Below are positions 9,114 to 16,972 of a stretch of DNA of 50,353 nt, one piece after another. Numbering within the stretch: position 1 is the first letter of the stretch; each line of letters begins with the position of its first letter. This stretch comes from CAYQQU01 sp964419545 (GTDB lineage Bacteria; Bacteroidota; Bacteroidia; Chitinophagales; Saprospiraceae): the NCBI GenBank assembly GCA_964419545.1, contig CAYQQU010000042.1, positions 1 through 50,353 on the forward strand, in the 5' to 3' direction. The notes under the pieces were generated by a model. That model did no database searches. It was not told the DNA's origin and saw nothing but the letters and a program-made list of their open reading frames with translations. The position numbers and the translations under genes were made by a program.

Positions 9114-9144
9114 TTGGATGCAAACTTCCCCTTTCCTATCTTTG
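9114..9144 (+). promoter_or_regulatory. Predicted promoter for mqnC operon
   Basis: TTG at 9114-9116 and TATCTTTG at 9137-9144 are separated by 20 bp, which matches the Bacteroidota -33/-7 arrangement (TTG, 19-21 bp, TAnnTTTG). Transcription would start around 9151, about 30 bases before the mqnC ATG. Confidence 0.6.
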
Positions 9145-9182
9145 TTATACGGTTATCCATCATCTAATCCACAACCTCGCTT

Positions 9183-10325
9183 ATGCAAGTTGACGATCTT
9201 CTGCACCGCGCCCTCAACCTGGATTTTCTGACTGCCGAAGAAGGTGTTTTTCTCTTCGAGCACGCTCCGGCCGCCGAATTGATGTACGTCGGCAACCGGC
9301 TGCGCCAACGGCAGGTGCCCGGCAAGAAGGTCACCTGGATCATCGACCGCAACTCCAATACGACCAATGTCTGTATCGCCAATTGCAAGTTCTGCAACTT
9401 CTACCGGCGGCCGGGCCACGGCGAGGCTTACATCACCACCATTGACGAGTACCGGCAGAAGATCGACGAGCTGTATCGCTACGGCGGCCGGCAGTTGTTG
9501 CTGCAAGGAGGGCATCATCCCGACCTGGGGCTCGATTTCTACGTCAACCTGTTCCGGGAACTGAAGACCATCTATCCCGACCTGAAACTCCACGCGCTGG
9601 GGCCGCCCGAAATCGCCCACATCACCAAGCTGGAGAAATCTTCCCACATCGAAGTCCTGCGCGCCCTGAAAGCCGCCGGCCTGGATTCCCTGCCTGGCGC
9701 GGGCGCCGAGATCCTCAGCGACCGGGTGCGCCGCCTTATTTCCAAGGGCAAATGCGGAGGCGAAGAATGGCTCGACGTCATGCGGGCCGCCCACCGGGTG
9801 GGGCTGACGACCTCCGCCACCATGATGTTCGGACATATCGAGACCAACTGGGAACGCATGGATCATCTGGTGCGCATCCGGCAGGTGCAGGCCGAAAAAC
9901 CGGAATCCGCCAAAGGGTTTATCGCTTTCATTCCCTGGCCCTTCCAGGACGAAGACACCATCCTGCGCAAGCTCAAGCGCGCCCGCAACACCTGCACCGG
10001 CGACGAATACGCGCGCATGATCGCCATGAGCCGCATCATGCTGCCCAACATCACCAATATCCAGGCTTCGTGGCTTACCGTGGGCAAAAAGGTGGCTCAG
10101 CTTTGTCTCTACGCCGGCGCCAACGACTTCGGCAGCATCATGATCGAAGAGAACGTCGTCTCCGCCGCCGGCGCCCGCTTCCGCTTCACGGCCGCCGGCA
10201 TACAAGACGCCATCCGGGAGGCCGGCTATGAACCGCAGCTGCGCAACCAGGAATACGAATACCTGGCCCTGCCGCAAAATATCGAACAACAGGAACTGGA
10301 CCGGTCGACGATGATCGTCGACTGA
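9183..10325 (+). CDS. mqnC: Cyclic dehypoxanthine futalosine synthase MqnC (radical SAM)
   Basis: The 380-aa radical SAM enzyme converts dehypoxanthine futalosine to its cyclic form in the futalosine route to menaquinone. The [4Fe-4S] motif CxxxCxxC is C64-IAN-C68-KF-C71. Further MqnC-type motifs are LLQGGHHPDLGLDFY, DSLPGAGAEILSD and SATMMFGHIET, and the C-terminal IREAGYEPQLRNQEYEYL. The GAGAEIL motif and the C-terminus favour MqnC over the related MqnE. It starts a tight plus-strand operon, with the phosphorylase beginning 7 bp after its stop. The implication is that this organism makes menaquinone by the futalosine pathway. The other mqn genes are outside the window. Confidence 0.9.
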   Translation: MQVDDLLHRALNLDFLTAEEGVFLFEHAPAAELMYVGNRLRQRQVPGKKVTWIIDRNSNTTNVCIANCKFCNFYRRPGHGEAYITTIDEYRQKIDELYRYGGRQLLLQGGHHPDLGLDFYVNLFRELKTIYPDLKLHALGPPEIAHITKLEKSSHIEVLRALKAAGLDSLPGAGAEILSDRVRRLISKGKCGGEEWLDVMRAAHRVGLTTSATMMFGHIETNWERMDHLVRIRQVQAEKPESAKGFIAFIPWPFQDEDTILRKLKRARNTCTGDEYARMIAMSRIMLPNITNIQASWLTVGKKVAQLCLYAGANDFGSIMIEENVVSAAGARFRFTAAGIQDAIREAGYEPQLRNQEYEYLALPQNIEQQELDRSTMIVD

Positions 10326-10332
10326 TCCGCCA

Positions 10333-11187
10333 ATGCTTTCCCGCACCATGCTCTACACCCAAATCCAGAAAGCTCTCGCCTTCCTCCGCCAACGCACCGA
10401 CCATCAGCCCGACTACGGCCTCATCCTGGGCACCGGCCTCGGCAGGCTCACCGATGAGATCGACATCGAGTTCGAAATACCCTACGGCGAGATTCCCCAT
10501 TTTCCCGTCTCCACCGTACAAAGCCACCGGGGGAAGCTCGTCTTCGGGCAGTTGGCGGGCGCCCAGGTCGTATGCCTGTCGGGGCGCTTCCACTACTACG
10601 AAGGCTATTCCATGCAGCAGGTGACCTTTCCCGTGCGCGTGCTGCACGCTCTGGGTATCCGGCAGCTGTTCATCTCAAACGCCGCCGGCGGCATCAACCC
10701 GGATTTTCAGGCCGGCGACATCGTTTTTATCCGCGACCACATCAACCTGCAACCGGAAAACCCCTTGCGGGGGCCCAATGACGAGCGCCTCGGCCCCCGC
10801 TTTCCGGATATGCTGTTCACTTACGACCGCACCCTCAACCAGACTGCGCTGCAGGTTGCTGCGGCCAATAAGATCCGCGCTTTCGAAGGCGTCTACGTCT
10901 GCCTCCCGGGGCCCAACCTGGAGACGCCCGCCGAATATGTTTTCCTGAACCGCATCGGCGGCGACGTCGTCGGCATGTCGACCGTACCGGAAGTATTGGT
11001 TGCGCGCCATGCCGGCCTGCCCGTATTCGTGGTCTCCGTCGTCGCCAATCAGGCCTACCCGCCCGAGGTGATCCGGGAAGTCACGGTGGAAGAAGTGATC
11101 GCTACCGTCGAAAAGGTCGAACCTGCACTGCGACTGGTCGTTAAAGAATTGATCCGAAATCTAAACGAGACCGCAACCAATGGATAA
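10333..11187 (+). CDS. Purine nucleoside phosphorylase (class II, trimeric type)
   Basis: The protein (284 aa) phosphorolyses purine (deoxy)ribonucleosides to the base and sugar-1-phosphate. Family motifs in order are LILGTGLGRL (phosphate loop), VQSHRGKLVFG, LSGRFHYYEGY, FISNAAGGINPDF, LPGPNLETPAEY and VVGMSTVPEVLVARH. A second ATG at 10348 (MLYTQIQKAL) is an equally plausible start. It overlaps the next gene by 8 bp and follows mqnC by 7 bp. Futalosine-pathway chemistry generates purine leftovers, so a salvage role beside mqnC is reasonable, but that link is inference. The base specificity (guanine/hypoxanthine in this class) is from family knowledge. Confidence 0.92.
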   Translation: MLSRTMLYTQIQKALAFLRQRTDHQPDYGLILGTGLGRLTDEIDIEFEIPYGEIPHFPVSTVQSHRGKLVFGQLAGAQVVCLSGRFHYYEGYSMQQVTFPVRVLHALGIRQLFISNAAGGINPDFQAGDIVFIRDHINLQPENPLRGPNDERLGPRFPDMLFTYDRTLNQTALQVAAANKIRAFEGVYVCLPGPNLETPAEYVFLNRIGGDVVGMSTVPEVLVARHAGLPVFVVSVVANQAYPPEVIREVTVEEVIATVEKVEPALRLVVKELIRNLNETATNG

Positions 11188-11875
11188 TCAACAAATAAAG
11201 ATCGACGTCGTTTCCGATATCGTTTGCCCCTGGTGTTACATCGGTAAACGCCGCCTGGAGCAGGCGCTGGAAACGACCGGCGAGGCTTACCCGGTAACCA
11301 TTGCCTTTCATCCTTTTCAACTCGACCCCGGCGTACCGGCGCAAGGCGCGCCTTTCGTTGCGTATATGAACCGCCGCTTCGGCGGCGACGCCCTCCGGAA
11401 GTTTGAGCAGGTAGAAAAAGCCGGCCGGTCGGCCGGGCTGGATTTTCGCTTCGCCGAAATTCCCAAAGCGATCAACACTTTTGACCTGCACCGCCTCTTG
11501 CACCTGGCCCGCGAAAACGGGAATCAATATGCGGTGAAGGAGGCGCTGATGCAGGCGTATTTTCTTGACCGGAAAGACTTGAGCGAGCCCGATACCATAG
11601 CTGAGGTCATGGCGCCGCTGGGCTGGACGCACGACCAGACGCGGGAAGTGCTGGCTTCCGACCGGGCCGCTGCGGAGGTTCGGGCAGCAATGCAGGGGTA
11701 TCAGCAGATGGGCGTACGCGGCGTTCCTTTCTTCATTTTGCAGGACAAATACGGCCTCAGCGGCGCGCAGCCGCCGGAGGTCTTCGTTTCCGCGATCCGG
11801 CAAGTTGCCGAAGAGATGGGATTGGCGCCGGCGCCGACGGGCCAGGCTTGCGGCGCCGAAGGAAAGGATTGCTGA
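11180..11875 (+). CDS. DsbA/FrnE-family thiol oxidoreductase
   Basis: The 231-aa cytoplasmic protein is a FrnE-type DsbA relative. It has the active-site C16-PW-C19 near the N-terminus (SDIVCPWCYIGKRRLE), a helical insertion with INTFDLHRLLHLA, the cis-proline loop GVRGVPFFIL, and SGAQPPEVF. The C-terminal tail ends CGAEGKDC, a second cysteine pair also seen in FrnE relatives. There is no signal peptide. FrnE proteins are disulfide isomerases or oxidoreductases linked to oxidative and metal stress. The ATG at 11180 overlaps the end of the phosphorylase gene, so the two are probably translationally coupled. Confidence 0.9.
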   Translation: MDNQQIKIDVVSDIVCPWCYIGKRRLEQALETTGEAYPVTIAFHPFQLDPGVPAQGAPFVAYMNRRFGGDALRKFEQVEKAGRSAGLDFRFAEIPKAINTFDLHRLLHLARENGNQYAVKEALMQAYFLDRKDLSEPDTIAEVMAPLGWTHDQTREVLASDRAAAEVRAAMQGYQQMGVRGVPFFILQDKYGLSGAQPPEVFVSAIRQVAEEMGLAPAPTGQACGAEGKDC

Positions 11876-11926
11876 GCCCCATTGCGGGTTCAGTTATTTG
11901 CACTTTTCTAACCTCAATCGAGCGAA

Positions 11927-11953
11927 CGGGCAGGAGAAGCATTCCCCTGCCCG
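11927..11953. terminator. Hairpin between convergent genes
   Basis: An 8-bp stem (CGGGCAGG with CCTGCCCG) and an 11-base loop lie between the ends of the FrnE-like gene (+) and the phosphorylase gene (-). Neither side has a T-run, so intrinsic termination is only possible, not clear. Confidence 0.35.
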
Positions 11954-11960
11954 CCACTGA

Positions 11961-13574
11961 TCAGAGCTGATAAAGCAGTTCGTAGTATTCGTCCAGCATG
12001 CGCTTCACCCCGAAGCGGTCTTTGGTGCTGATGACGCTGTTTTTCATCATTTCCCGCCATTTGGCGTTATCGTCGTAATAGGTGGGCGCCACCTCCTCCA
12101 GCAGTACCTTGTATAGAGCTTTGCGGTCGTTGGCGTCCTGTTCGACGACATCGTCGCTTTCGAAAGCATCGCCGAACTGCCAGCCGTTGACGCCGTGGTC
12201 ACAGGCTTCGGGCCACCAGCCGTCGAGGATGCTGAAGTTGAGCACACCGTTCATGGCGGCTTTCATTCCGGAAGTACCGCTCGCCTCTTTCGGGCGCCGC
12301 GGGTTATTGAGCCAGACGTCGGAGCCCCGGGTGATCGCCGCGCCGATCGACATATCGTAGTTTTCGAGGAAGACCACCGAGTTGGGATATTTATCGGACA
12401 TTTTCACCAGGTTGGCGGCGATCTGTTTGCCGGTATCGTCGAGCGGGTGGGCGCGTCCTGAGAAGATGAGCTGGATGCGTCCGTCCGCCAGGTAGGGTCC
12501 GATCAGTTCGGGTTCGGAAAAGATGAGGTCGCTGCGCTTGTAGGGCACCGAGCGGCGGGCGAAGCCGATGATCATTTTATTTTCGTCGAGTTTGACGCCG
12601 TTGCGCTCGCGAACGAACTGGATGAGGTCGCGTTTATTTTCCATGTGCAAATCCCAGAGGTCTTCGCCTTTCTCCGCCGCTTCGATGATGCGCATATCCA
12701 CCCAGGTGGGCCGGTGGATGCCATTGGTGATGGCCACGATCTCGGAACGGTTGTGGATGTGCTTCCACATCTGGTTGGCGGTTTCTCCGTGCAGTTGGGC
12801 CACGGCGTTCGATTTGCGGGACATGCGCAGGGCGGCGACCGTCATGTTGAACGGATCGCCACCCAGGCGCCGCAGCTCGCCGGGCGTCATATTGAGGTTG
12901 GCGCCCATGTACAACAGGCGGTCGATGGGGTGGCTTTCGTTGCCCTGGATGACGGGCGTATGGGTAGTAAAAACGATCTCTTCTTTGCTGGCTTTCCAGG
13001 CTTCCTCGAAGGTCATGCCGTCGTCCATCTTCTCGCGCATCAGTTCGAAGCCGGCGAAGAGAGCGTGGCCTTCGTTGAAGTGGTAAAGGTCGACCTCGAT
13101 GCCCAGCGAGCGCAGGGCGCGCACGCCGCCTACGCCGAGCACCATTTCCTGAGCGATGCGTTCTTCGCCGAACCAGCCGTAGAGCTGGCCGGTGATCCAG
13201 GCGTCTTCATTGCCCGGCACGTCGGTGTCGAGCAGGTAGAGCGGCGCGTTGCCGAAGCGGTCGAGCAGCCAGACCTTGCAGGCTACGTCGCGCCCCCGGA
13301 TATTGACGTGCACCGTCATTCCGGTATCTTCCATAAAATCGTAGTGGTAGTTGTGGTAGCTGTCGTAGGGCATGCCGTCATCGCCGATGAGCTGGTCGGT
13401 GTATCCCTGCTTCCATTTGATCCCAATGCCGACGATAGGGAAATTGTGGTCTTTGGCGCCTTTCATGTAATCGCCCGCCAGGATGCCGAGCCCGCCGGCG
13501 TAGGCTTTGAATGCATTATCGAGGCCGTACTCCATACAGAAGTAGGCCACGCGAGGTAAAGATTTTTCAGCCAT
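11961..13574 (-). CDS. glgP: Alpha-glucan phosphorylase (GT35)
   Basis: The 537-aa enzyme releases glucose-1-phosphate from glycogen-like alpha-1,4-glucans. It belongs to the shorter, divergent GT35 branch (much shorter than the roughly 800-aa E. coli enzymes). Visible motifs are VAYFCMEYGLDNAFKAYAGGLG at the N-terminus (written here only in part as the family landmark), the HFNEGHALF region, TTHTPVIQGNE, GFARRSVPYKR, IFSGRAHP and the PLP site EASGTSGMKAAMNG, in which K438 should form the Schiff base. A minus-strand TATCTTTA lies shortly upstream as a possible -7 box. Glycosyltransferase and membrane-protein genes precede it on the same strand 69 bp away. Confidence 0.92.
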   Translation of the reverse strand: MAEKSLPRVAYFCMEYGLDNAFKAYAGGLGILAGDYMKGAKDHNFPIVGIGIKWKQGYTDQLIGDDGMPYDSYHNYHYDFMEDTGMTVHVNIRGRDVACKVWLLDRFGNAPLYLLDTDVPGNEDAWITGQLYGWFGEERIAQEMVLGVGGVRALRSLGIEVDLYHFNEGHALFAGFELMREKMDDGMTFEEAWKASKEEIVFTTHTPVIQGNESHPIDRLLYMGANLNMTPGELRRLGGDPFNMTVAALRMSRKSNAVAQLHGETANQMWKHIHNRSEIVAITNGIHRPTWVDMRIIEAAEKGEDLWDLHMENKRDLIQFVRERNGVKLDENKMIIGFARRSVPYKRSDLIFSEPELIGPYLADGRIQLIFSGRAHPLDDTGKQIAANLVKMSDKYPNSVVFLENYDMSIGAAITRGSDVWLNNPRRPKEASGTSGMKAAMNGVLNFSILDGWWPEACDHGVNGWQFGDAFESDDVVEQDANDRKALYKVLLEEVAPTYYDDNAKWREMMKNSVISTKDRFGVKRMLDEYYELLYQL

Positions 13575-13643
13575 GAGTTCGTCTGTTTTTGCGTAAAGAT
13601 AAGGGATATTGAATTCTTTACGGACAATGAGGGAGGCTGGTTG

Positions 13644-14783
13644 CTATTGCACCTGTCTTCCTTTCCAGATGTACTTTTTCTTAAGCCGGCTCAGCGCCCC
13701 CACCAGAGCGATGTATCCGATATGCCGGCACTGGGCCGGCCAGAAAACCCGCAGCAGCCGGGGGGCCCGGAAGAAGCGTACGGCGGTGCGCAGCAGCAAA
13801 AAGTCGGTTGCGCTTTTGGCCAAAAACAAGGATACCGGCCAGATCAGCAGGGAAGGATGCCCGAAGGCCAGCAGAGGACCGAGCAGGATGCCCCAGCAAA
13901 CCAAAAAAACGAAAATGACGACCGGCAGAATGCGCCGGTCCTGGTAATGGGAAGATTTGGTCGCCCAGCGCAACCGCTGCCGCAGAAAGGCGCGCCAATC
14001 GGGAGGAGGCGCGGTGCGTACGGTGGCCGGCCGGGCTTTGAGGAAGGCGATCCGGCCGGGGAAGCGAGCGGCCATTTTGTGCATCAGCAGCACGTCGTCG
14101 CCGCTGGCCAGGTGGTCGATATCCCGATATCCCCCCACCGCTTCGAACGCCGCCCGGCTGAACCCTAGATTGGCGCCATTGCTGAGCTGGGTAAATCCCT
14201 GGGCGATGCCTCCTCCGGTGATCACCATCATGCCGAGCAGGTCGAGCGCCTGAAAGCGCTGAAAAAGGTTGTTGTATGGCGCAAAGCGCACGGGAGCGGT
14301 AAAAAAGGCGGGCCGTTCCCGTTCGTAGAAGGCCGTCAGATGCCGCAGCCAGCCCGGCGGAGCGACCACATCGGCGTCGGTGGTCACGATCAGTTCGCCG
14401 CCGGCCTGCCGCAGCGCTTTAGCGAGGGCTTGTTTCTTGCCGGCGCCTTCGCCGGGTTTGAGTCGTAGTATCTGCCAGCCGGGGCGGGCGTACCGGCCGG
14501 CGATCGCGAATGTATCGTCTTCGGAATGATCGTCAACAACAATGACCTGTAAGCGGTCGGAAGGAAAATCCTGCTGCTGAATGGCCCGAAGGCAGGCATC
14601 GATGAACGGCGCTTCGTTGCGGGCCGGAATGACTACCGTCACCCGGGTGCGCAGCTGTTCCTTGCCATCGAGGCAATACTCGGGAAGCTTGCGCCAGCCG
14701 GAAAGGTAATAGCGGATCAACAGGCCGTAGCCGGCTGCCAAAACCAGGTAGACGCTTCCCCAGAACAGGTGATTAGCGACCAT
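13644..14783 (-). CDS. Membrane-bound family 2 glycosyltransferase
   Basis: The 379-aa protein has an N-terminal membrane segment (about 5-26), a GT-A catalytic domain and a C-terminal cluster of about three hydrophobic segments (about 288-370). Catalytic landmarks are VTVVIPARNEA, VVDDHSEDDT (nucleotide-binding aspartates), TTDADV (the DxD-like metal site), the acceptor-site SGDDVL and the R-x-x-RW motif in RQRLRWATK. These are the features of processive or polyprenol-linked GT2 enzymes that act at the cytoplasmic membrane. The sugar and acceptor are unknown. It starts 22 bp after the small membrane protein gene, suggesting one operon. Confidence 0.87.
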   Translation of the reverse strand: MVANHLFWGSVYLVLAAGYGLLIRYYLSGWRKLPEYCLDGKEQLRTRVTVVIPARNEAPFIDACLRAIQQQDFPSDRLQVIVVDDHSEDDTFAIAGRYARPGWQILRLKPGEGAGKKQALAKALRQAGGELIVTTDADVVAPPGWLRHLTAFYERERPAFFTAPVRFAPYNNLFQRFQALDLLGMMVITGGGIAQGFTQLSNGANLGFSRAAFEAVGGYRDIDHLASGDDVLLMHKMAARFPGRIAFLKARPATVRTAPPPDWRAFLRQRLRWATKSSHYQDRRILPVVIFVFLVCWGILLGPLLAFGHPSLLIWPVSLFLAKSATDFLLLRTAVRFFRAPRLLRVFWPAQCRHIGYIALVGALSRLKKKYIWKGRQVQ

Positions 14784-14805
14784 ACTGCACCGGCCTTACC
14801 GGCCG

Positions 14806-15288
14806 TTATTCAAAATACTGGTCGTAATCCCCGCGATTCTGTTGTTTCTCCTTTTCCCGGGCGGCTGCTTTTTGGCGTTCTTCCAGCCGCTTCAGGTCGA
14901 GGGCTTCCCGGTTCAGTTCTTCGTAATCGATGTATTCTCCTTCCTGCTTTTCCTCAAATTCTTTTTCCATCTGTCGGATGCGGCGCCTGAATACCGCGCG
15001 GATCAAGAGGTAGGCCGACACTACCGGGAAGCCGAGCACCGACAGCAGGATGGCGCCGACCCCAAGCAAGGCGTTGCGACGCACCAGTCCGACCAGCCAT
15101 TGGATGTATTCGAGCACTACCCGGTAGTCGATTACCAGCGTAGCGATCAGCATTAAAGGAGAAAGATAATAGAGGACCGTAAAAAAGAAGCGGGCCAACA
15201 TGAAAAGGGCGACCAAAAAAAGGACCGATACCAAGATCCCCACGATGGGGTTGACCGACCGGCCGCTTATGCGAAAATCAGATTTCAT
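14806..15288 (-). CDS. Uncharacterised membrane protein with charged C-terminal tail
   Basis: The 160-aa protein is not recognised as a named family. It has about three hydrophobic segments (about 14-35, 39-58 and 72-96) followed by a strongly charged, probably coiled-coil tail (EKEFEEKQEGEYIDYEELNREA onward, about 108-160). The basic stretch FRRRIRQMEKEF directly after the last segment predicts a cytoplasmic tail. It precedes the GT2 gene with a 22-bp gap and may help position it at the membrane, which is inference from adjacency only. Confidence 0.75.
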   Translation of the reverse strand: MKSDFRISGRSVNPIVGILVSVLFLVALFMLARFFFTVLYYLSPLMLIATLVIDYRVVLEYIQWLVGLVRRNALLGVGAILLSVLGFPVVSAYLLIRAVFRRRIRQMEKEFEEKQEGEYIDYEELNREALDLKRLEERQKAAAREKEKQQNRGDYDQYFE

Positions 15289-15440
15289 ACGTTTACATTC
15301 ATTAGTTGCTCAGAGCTTCTTCGGAGGCAGTCGTTCGGGCCAAAAGACCCGGCTTTTGGAAGCGCTCTTCCGGAAAATCCGAAAGTTGAATTTTTCGCTT
15401 CAAAAGCACTACCTCGGAAGCAGGCTCATAAAATCGGCGT

Positions 15441-15472
15441 CACAATTATTCAACTATTAAAATTAAACAAAA
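15441..15472 (-). promoter_or_regulatory. Predicted promoter for membrane protein-GT2 genes
   Basis: On the minus strand TTTTG (15468-15472) is followed after 19 bp by TAATTGTG (15441-15448), one base off TAnnTTTG. The start would be near 15434, giving a leader of roughly 145 bases. The leader (15289-15434) contains only short imperfect hairpins around GGAAGCGCTCTTCC. Otherwise I see nothing in the 310-base gap except the opposite-strand promoter at 15547-15577. Confidence 0.5.
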
Positions 15473-15546
15473 GTTTGGACTCGCTCCAGGACGCTCGACA
15501 AGCGATCGGTATTACATCGATCAGCGGCTGCTGCGGAGCTACCAAA

Positions 15547-15577
15547 TTGTATTTCCAATAGAAAGAGCCTAATTTTG
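15547..15577 (+). promoter_or_regulatory. Predicted promoter of TlpA-like gene, decides its start
   Basis: TTG (15547-15549) and a perfect TAATTTTG (15570-15577) are separated by 20 bp. The expected transcription start at about 15583-15586 lies after the TTG (15575) and ATG (15581) start candidates. The ATG at 15599, which opens directly on a signal peptide, is therefore favoured. Confidence 0.6.
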
Positions 15578-15598
15578 GCCATGAAACAACCCGACATT

Positions 15599-16951
15599 AT
15601 GCGATTTTTACCCACCTCTCTTCTCGTATTGCTCTGCTTGCCGGCTTTTCTGACCGCCGATCCGGTCAAACTGGTCTGCGAGCTCGACGGCTGCAGTGCT
15701 CCGCCCAAACTGTACCGATTCAACGGCCTGGGCTTCACAGCCGTGGCGGAAGCTTCCGTCGCTGAAAACGGCGCTTACGAATTTTCCGTAACCACTGCCG
15801 GCCCCACCTTTTACTATGTAGGCCAGCAGCAGGATCAACTGCTGCCCCTCATCCTGGGGCCGGAAGCGGAGGTGCGGCTGCGCGGGGATTGCGGCCGCAT
15901 CAAGCAGGCCGACATTCAAAACTCGGCATTCAACACCGCTTACGAAGCGCTCAAGAAGGAGCTCGACGGTTTCCGGATCGAAACCAGCCGCCTGATCAAC
16001 CAGTACCGGCGCGTACAAAACAACGAAGCCGAGCGAGCAGAAGTGGCGACCCGCCTGCAGCAGCTCGACGACCGGAAGCTCGCCTTCCTCGACTCGCTGC
16101 GCCGGGAAAACCCCTATTTCGGCGCCATCGCTTCGCTGAACACCTACCTGAGCTATCAGAACAATCCCGGCGAATACCCCGATGAGATCGCCTATTTCGC
16201 CAATGAATATTTTCGCTGGGCGGATTTTTCAAAAGAAGTATACGCCGGCCTGCCCTGGGTATACGAAGCTTTTAAATCGTATACCCTCACCCTCAGCAGC
16301 ATCAACCTGCCTGCCGAACAACAACGAGCCTACCTCAACGCCGCCATCGATAAGACGCCGGCCGGTTCGCTCACCCGCCAGATGGCCTTCGGCGGCGTCA
16401 TCACTATTCTGCGCCAGCGGCAGCAGGCCACCTTTCCCGATTTTGCGGAACGCTTCGCCGCGGAATTCGCCGAAAAAGAACCGGCGGCCGTCGCTGCCCT
16501 CCAGGAAGAGCTGCAAGCAGCCAAGGCGTTTATGATCGGCGGGACACCGCCCGATTTCTCCATGGCCACGCCCTCCGGAGAGATGCTTTCCACCAGCGAC
16601 TTTCGGGGCAAAGTGCTGCTTCTCGACTTCTGGGCCAGCTGGTGCGGCCCCTGCCGGCGGGAAAACCCCCATGTCGTAGGCCTGTATCAGCAGTACAAAG
16701 ACCAGGGCTTCGCCATACTCGGGGTAAGCCTGGACCGCAACAGGGAAAAATGGGAAGCCGCCATTAGTCAGGACCAGCTGACCTGGCGCCACGTCAGTGA
16801 CCTCCAGGGCTGGAAAAACGAGGCGGCCCAGCTCTACGGCGTCCGTTCCATCCCCCATACCGTGCTGCTCGATGAACAGGGGCGCATCATTGCGCGCAAC
16901 CTGCGCGGAGAGACGCTGGAGCGGAAGCTGGCGGAGCTTTTTGGAGGCTAA
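15599..16951 (+). CDS. Secreted TlpA-like thioredoxin with DUF4369-type N-terminus
   Basis: The 450-aa exported protein starts with a signal peptide (MRFLPTSLLVLLCLPAFLTA). A beta-rich DUF4369-like domain follows (about 22-110), then a helical middle (about 115-310), and then a C-terminal TlpA/AhpC-type thioredoxin fold (about 315-450). The redox site is W-C349-GP-C352, with the cis-proline loop SIPHT and the strand ILGVSLD. Such proteins reduce or oxidise cysteines of exported proteins in the periplasm and are abundant in Bacteroidota. The N-terminal domain may tether it or bind a partner. The start at 15599 is preferred over 15581 because of the promoter position. Confidence 0.9.
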   Translation: MRFLPTSLLVLLCLPAFLTADPVKLVCELDGCSAPPKLYRFNGLGFTAVAEASVAENGAYEFSVTTAGPTFYYVGQQQDQLLPLILGPEAEVRLRGDCGRIKQADIQNSAFNTAYEALKKELDGFRIETSRLINQYRRVQNNEAERAEVATRLQQLDDRKLAFLDSLRRENPYFGAIASLNTYLSYQNNPGEYPDEIAYFANEYFRWADFSKEVYAGLPWVYEAFKSYTLTLSSINLPAEQQRAYLNAAIDKTPAGSLTRQMAFGGVITILRQRQQATFPDFAERFAAEFAEKEPAAVAALQEELQAAKAFMIGGTPPDFSMATPSGEMLSTSDFRGKVLLLDFWASWCGPCRRENPHVVGLYQQYKDQGFAILGVSLDRNREKWEAAISQDQLTWRHVSDLQGWKNEAAQLYGVRSIPHTVLLDEQGRIIARNLRGETLERKLAELFGG

Positions 16952-16972
16952 CCGGGATTATTCATTAATTAT

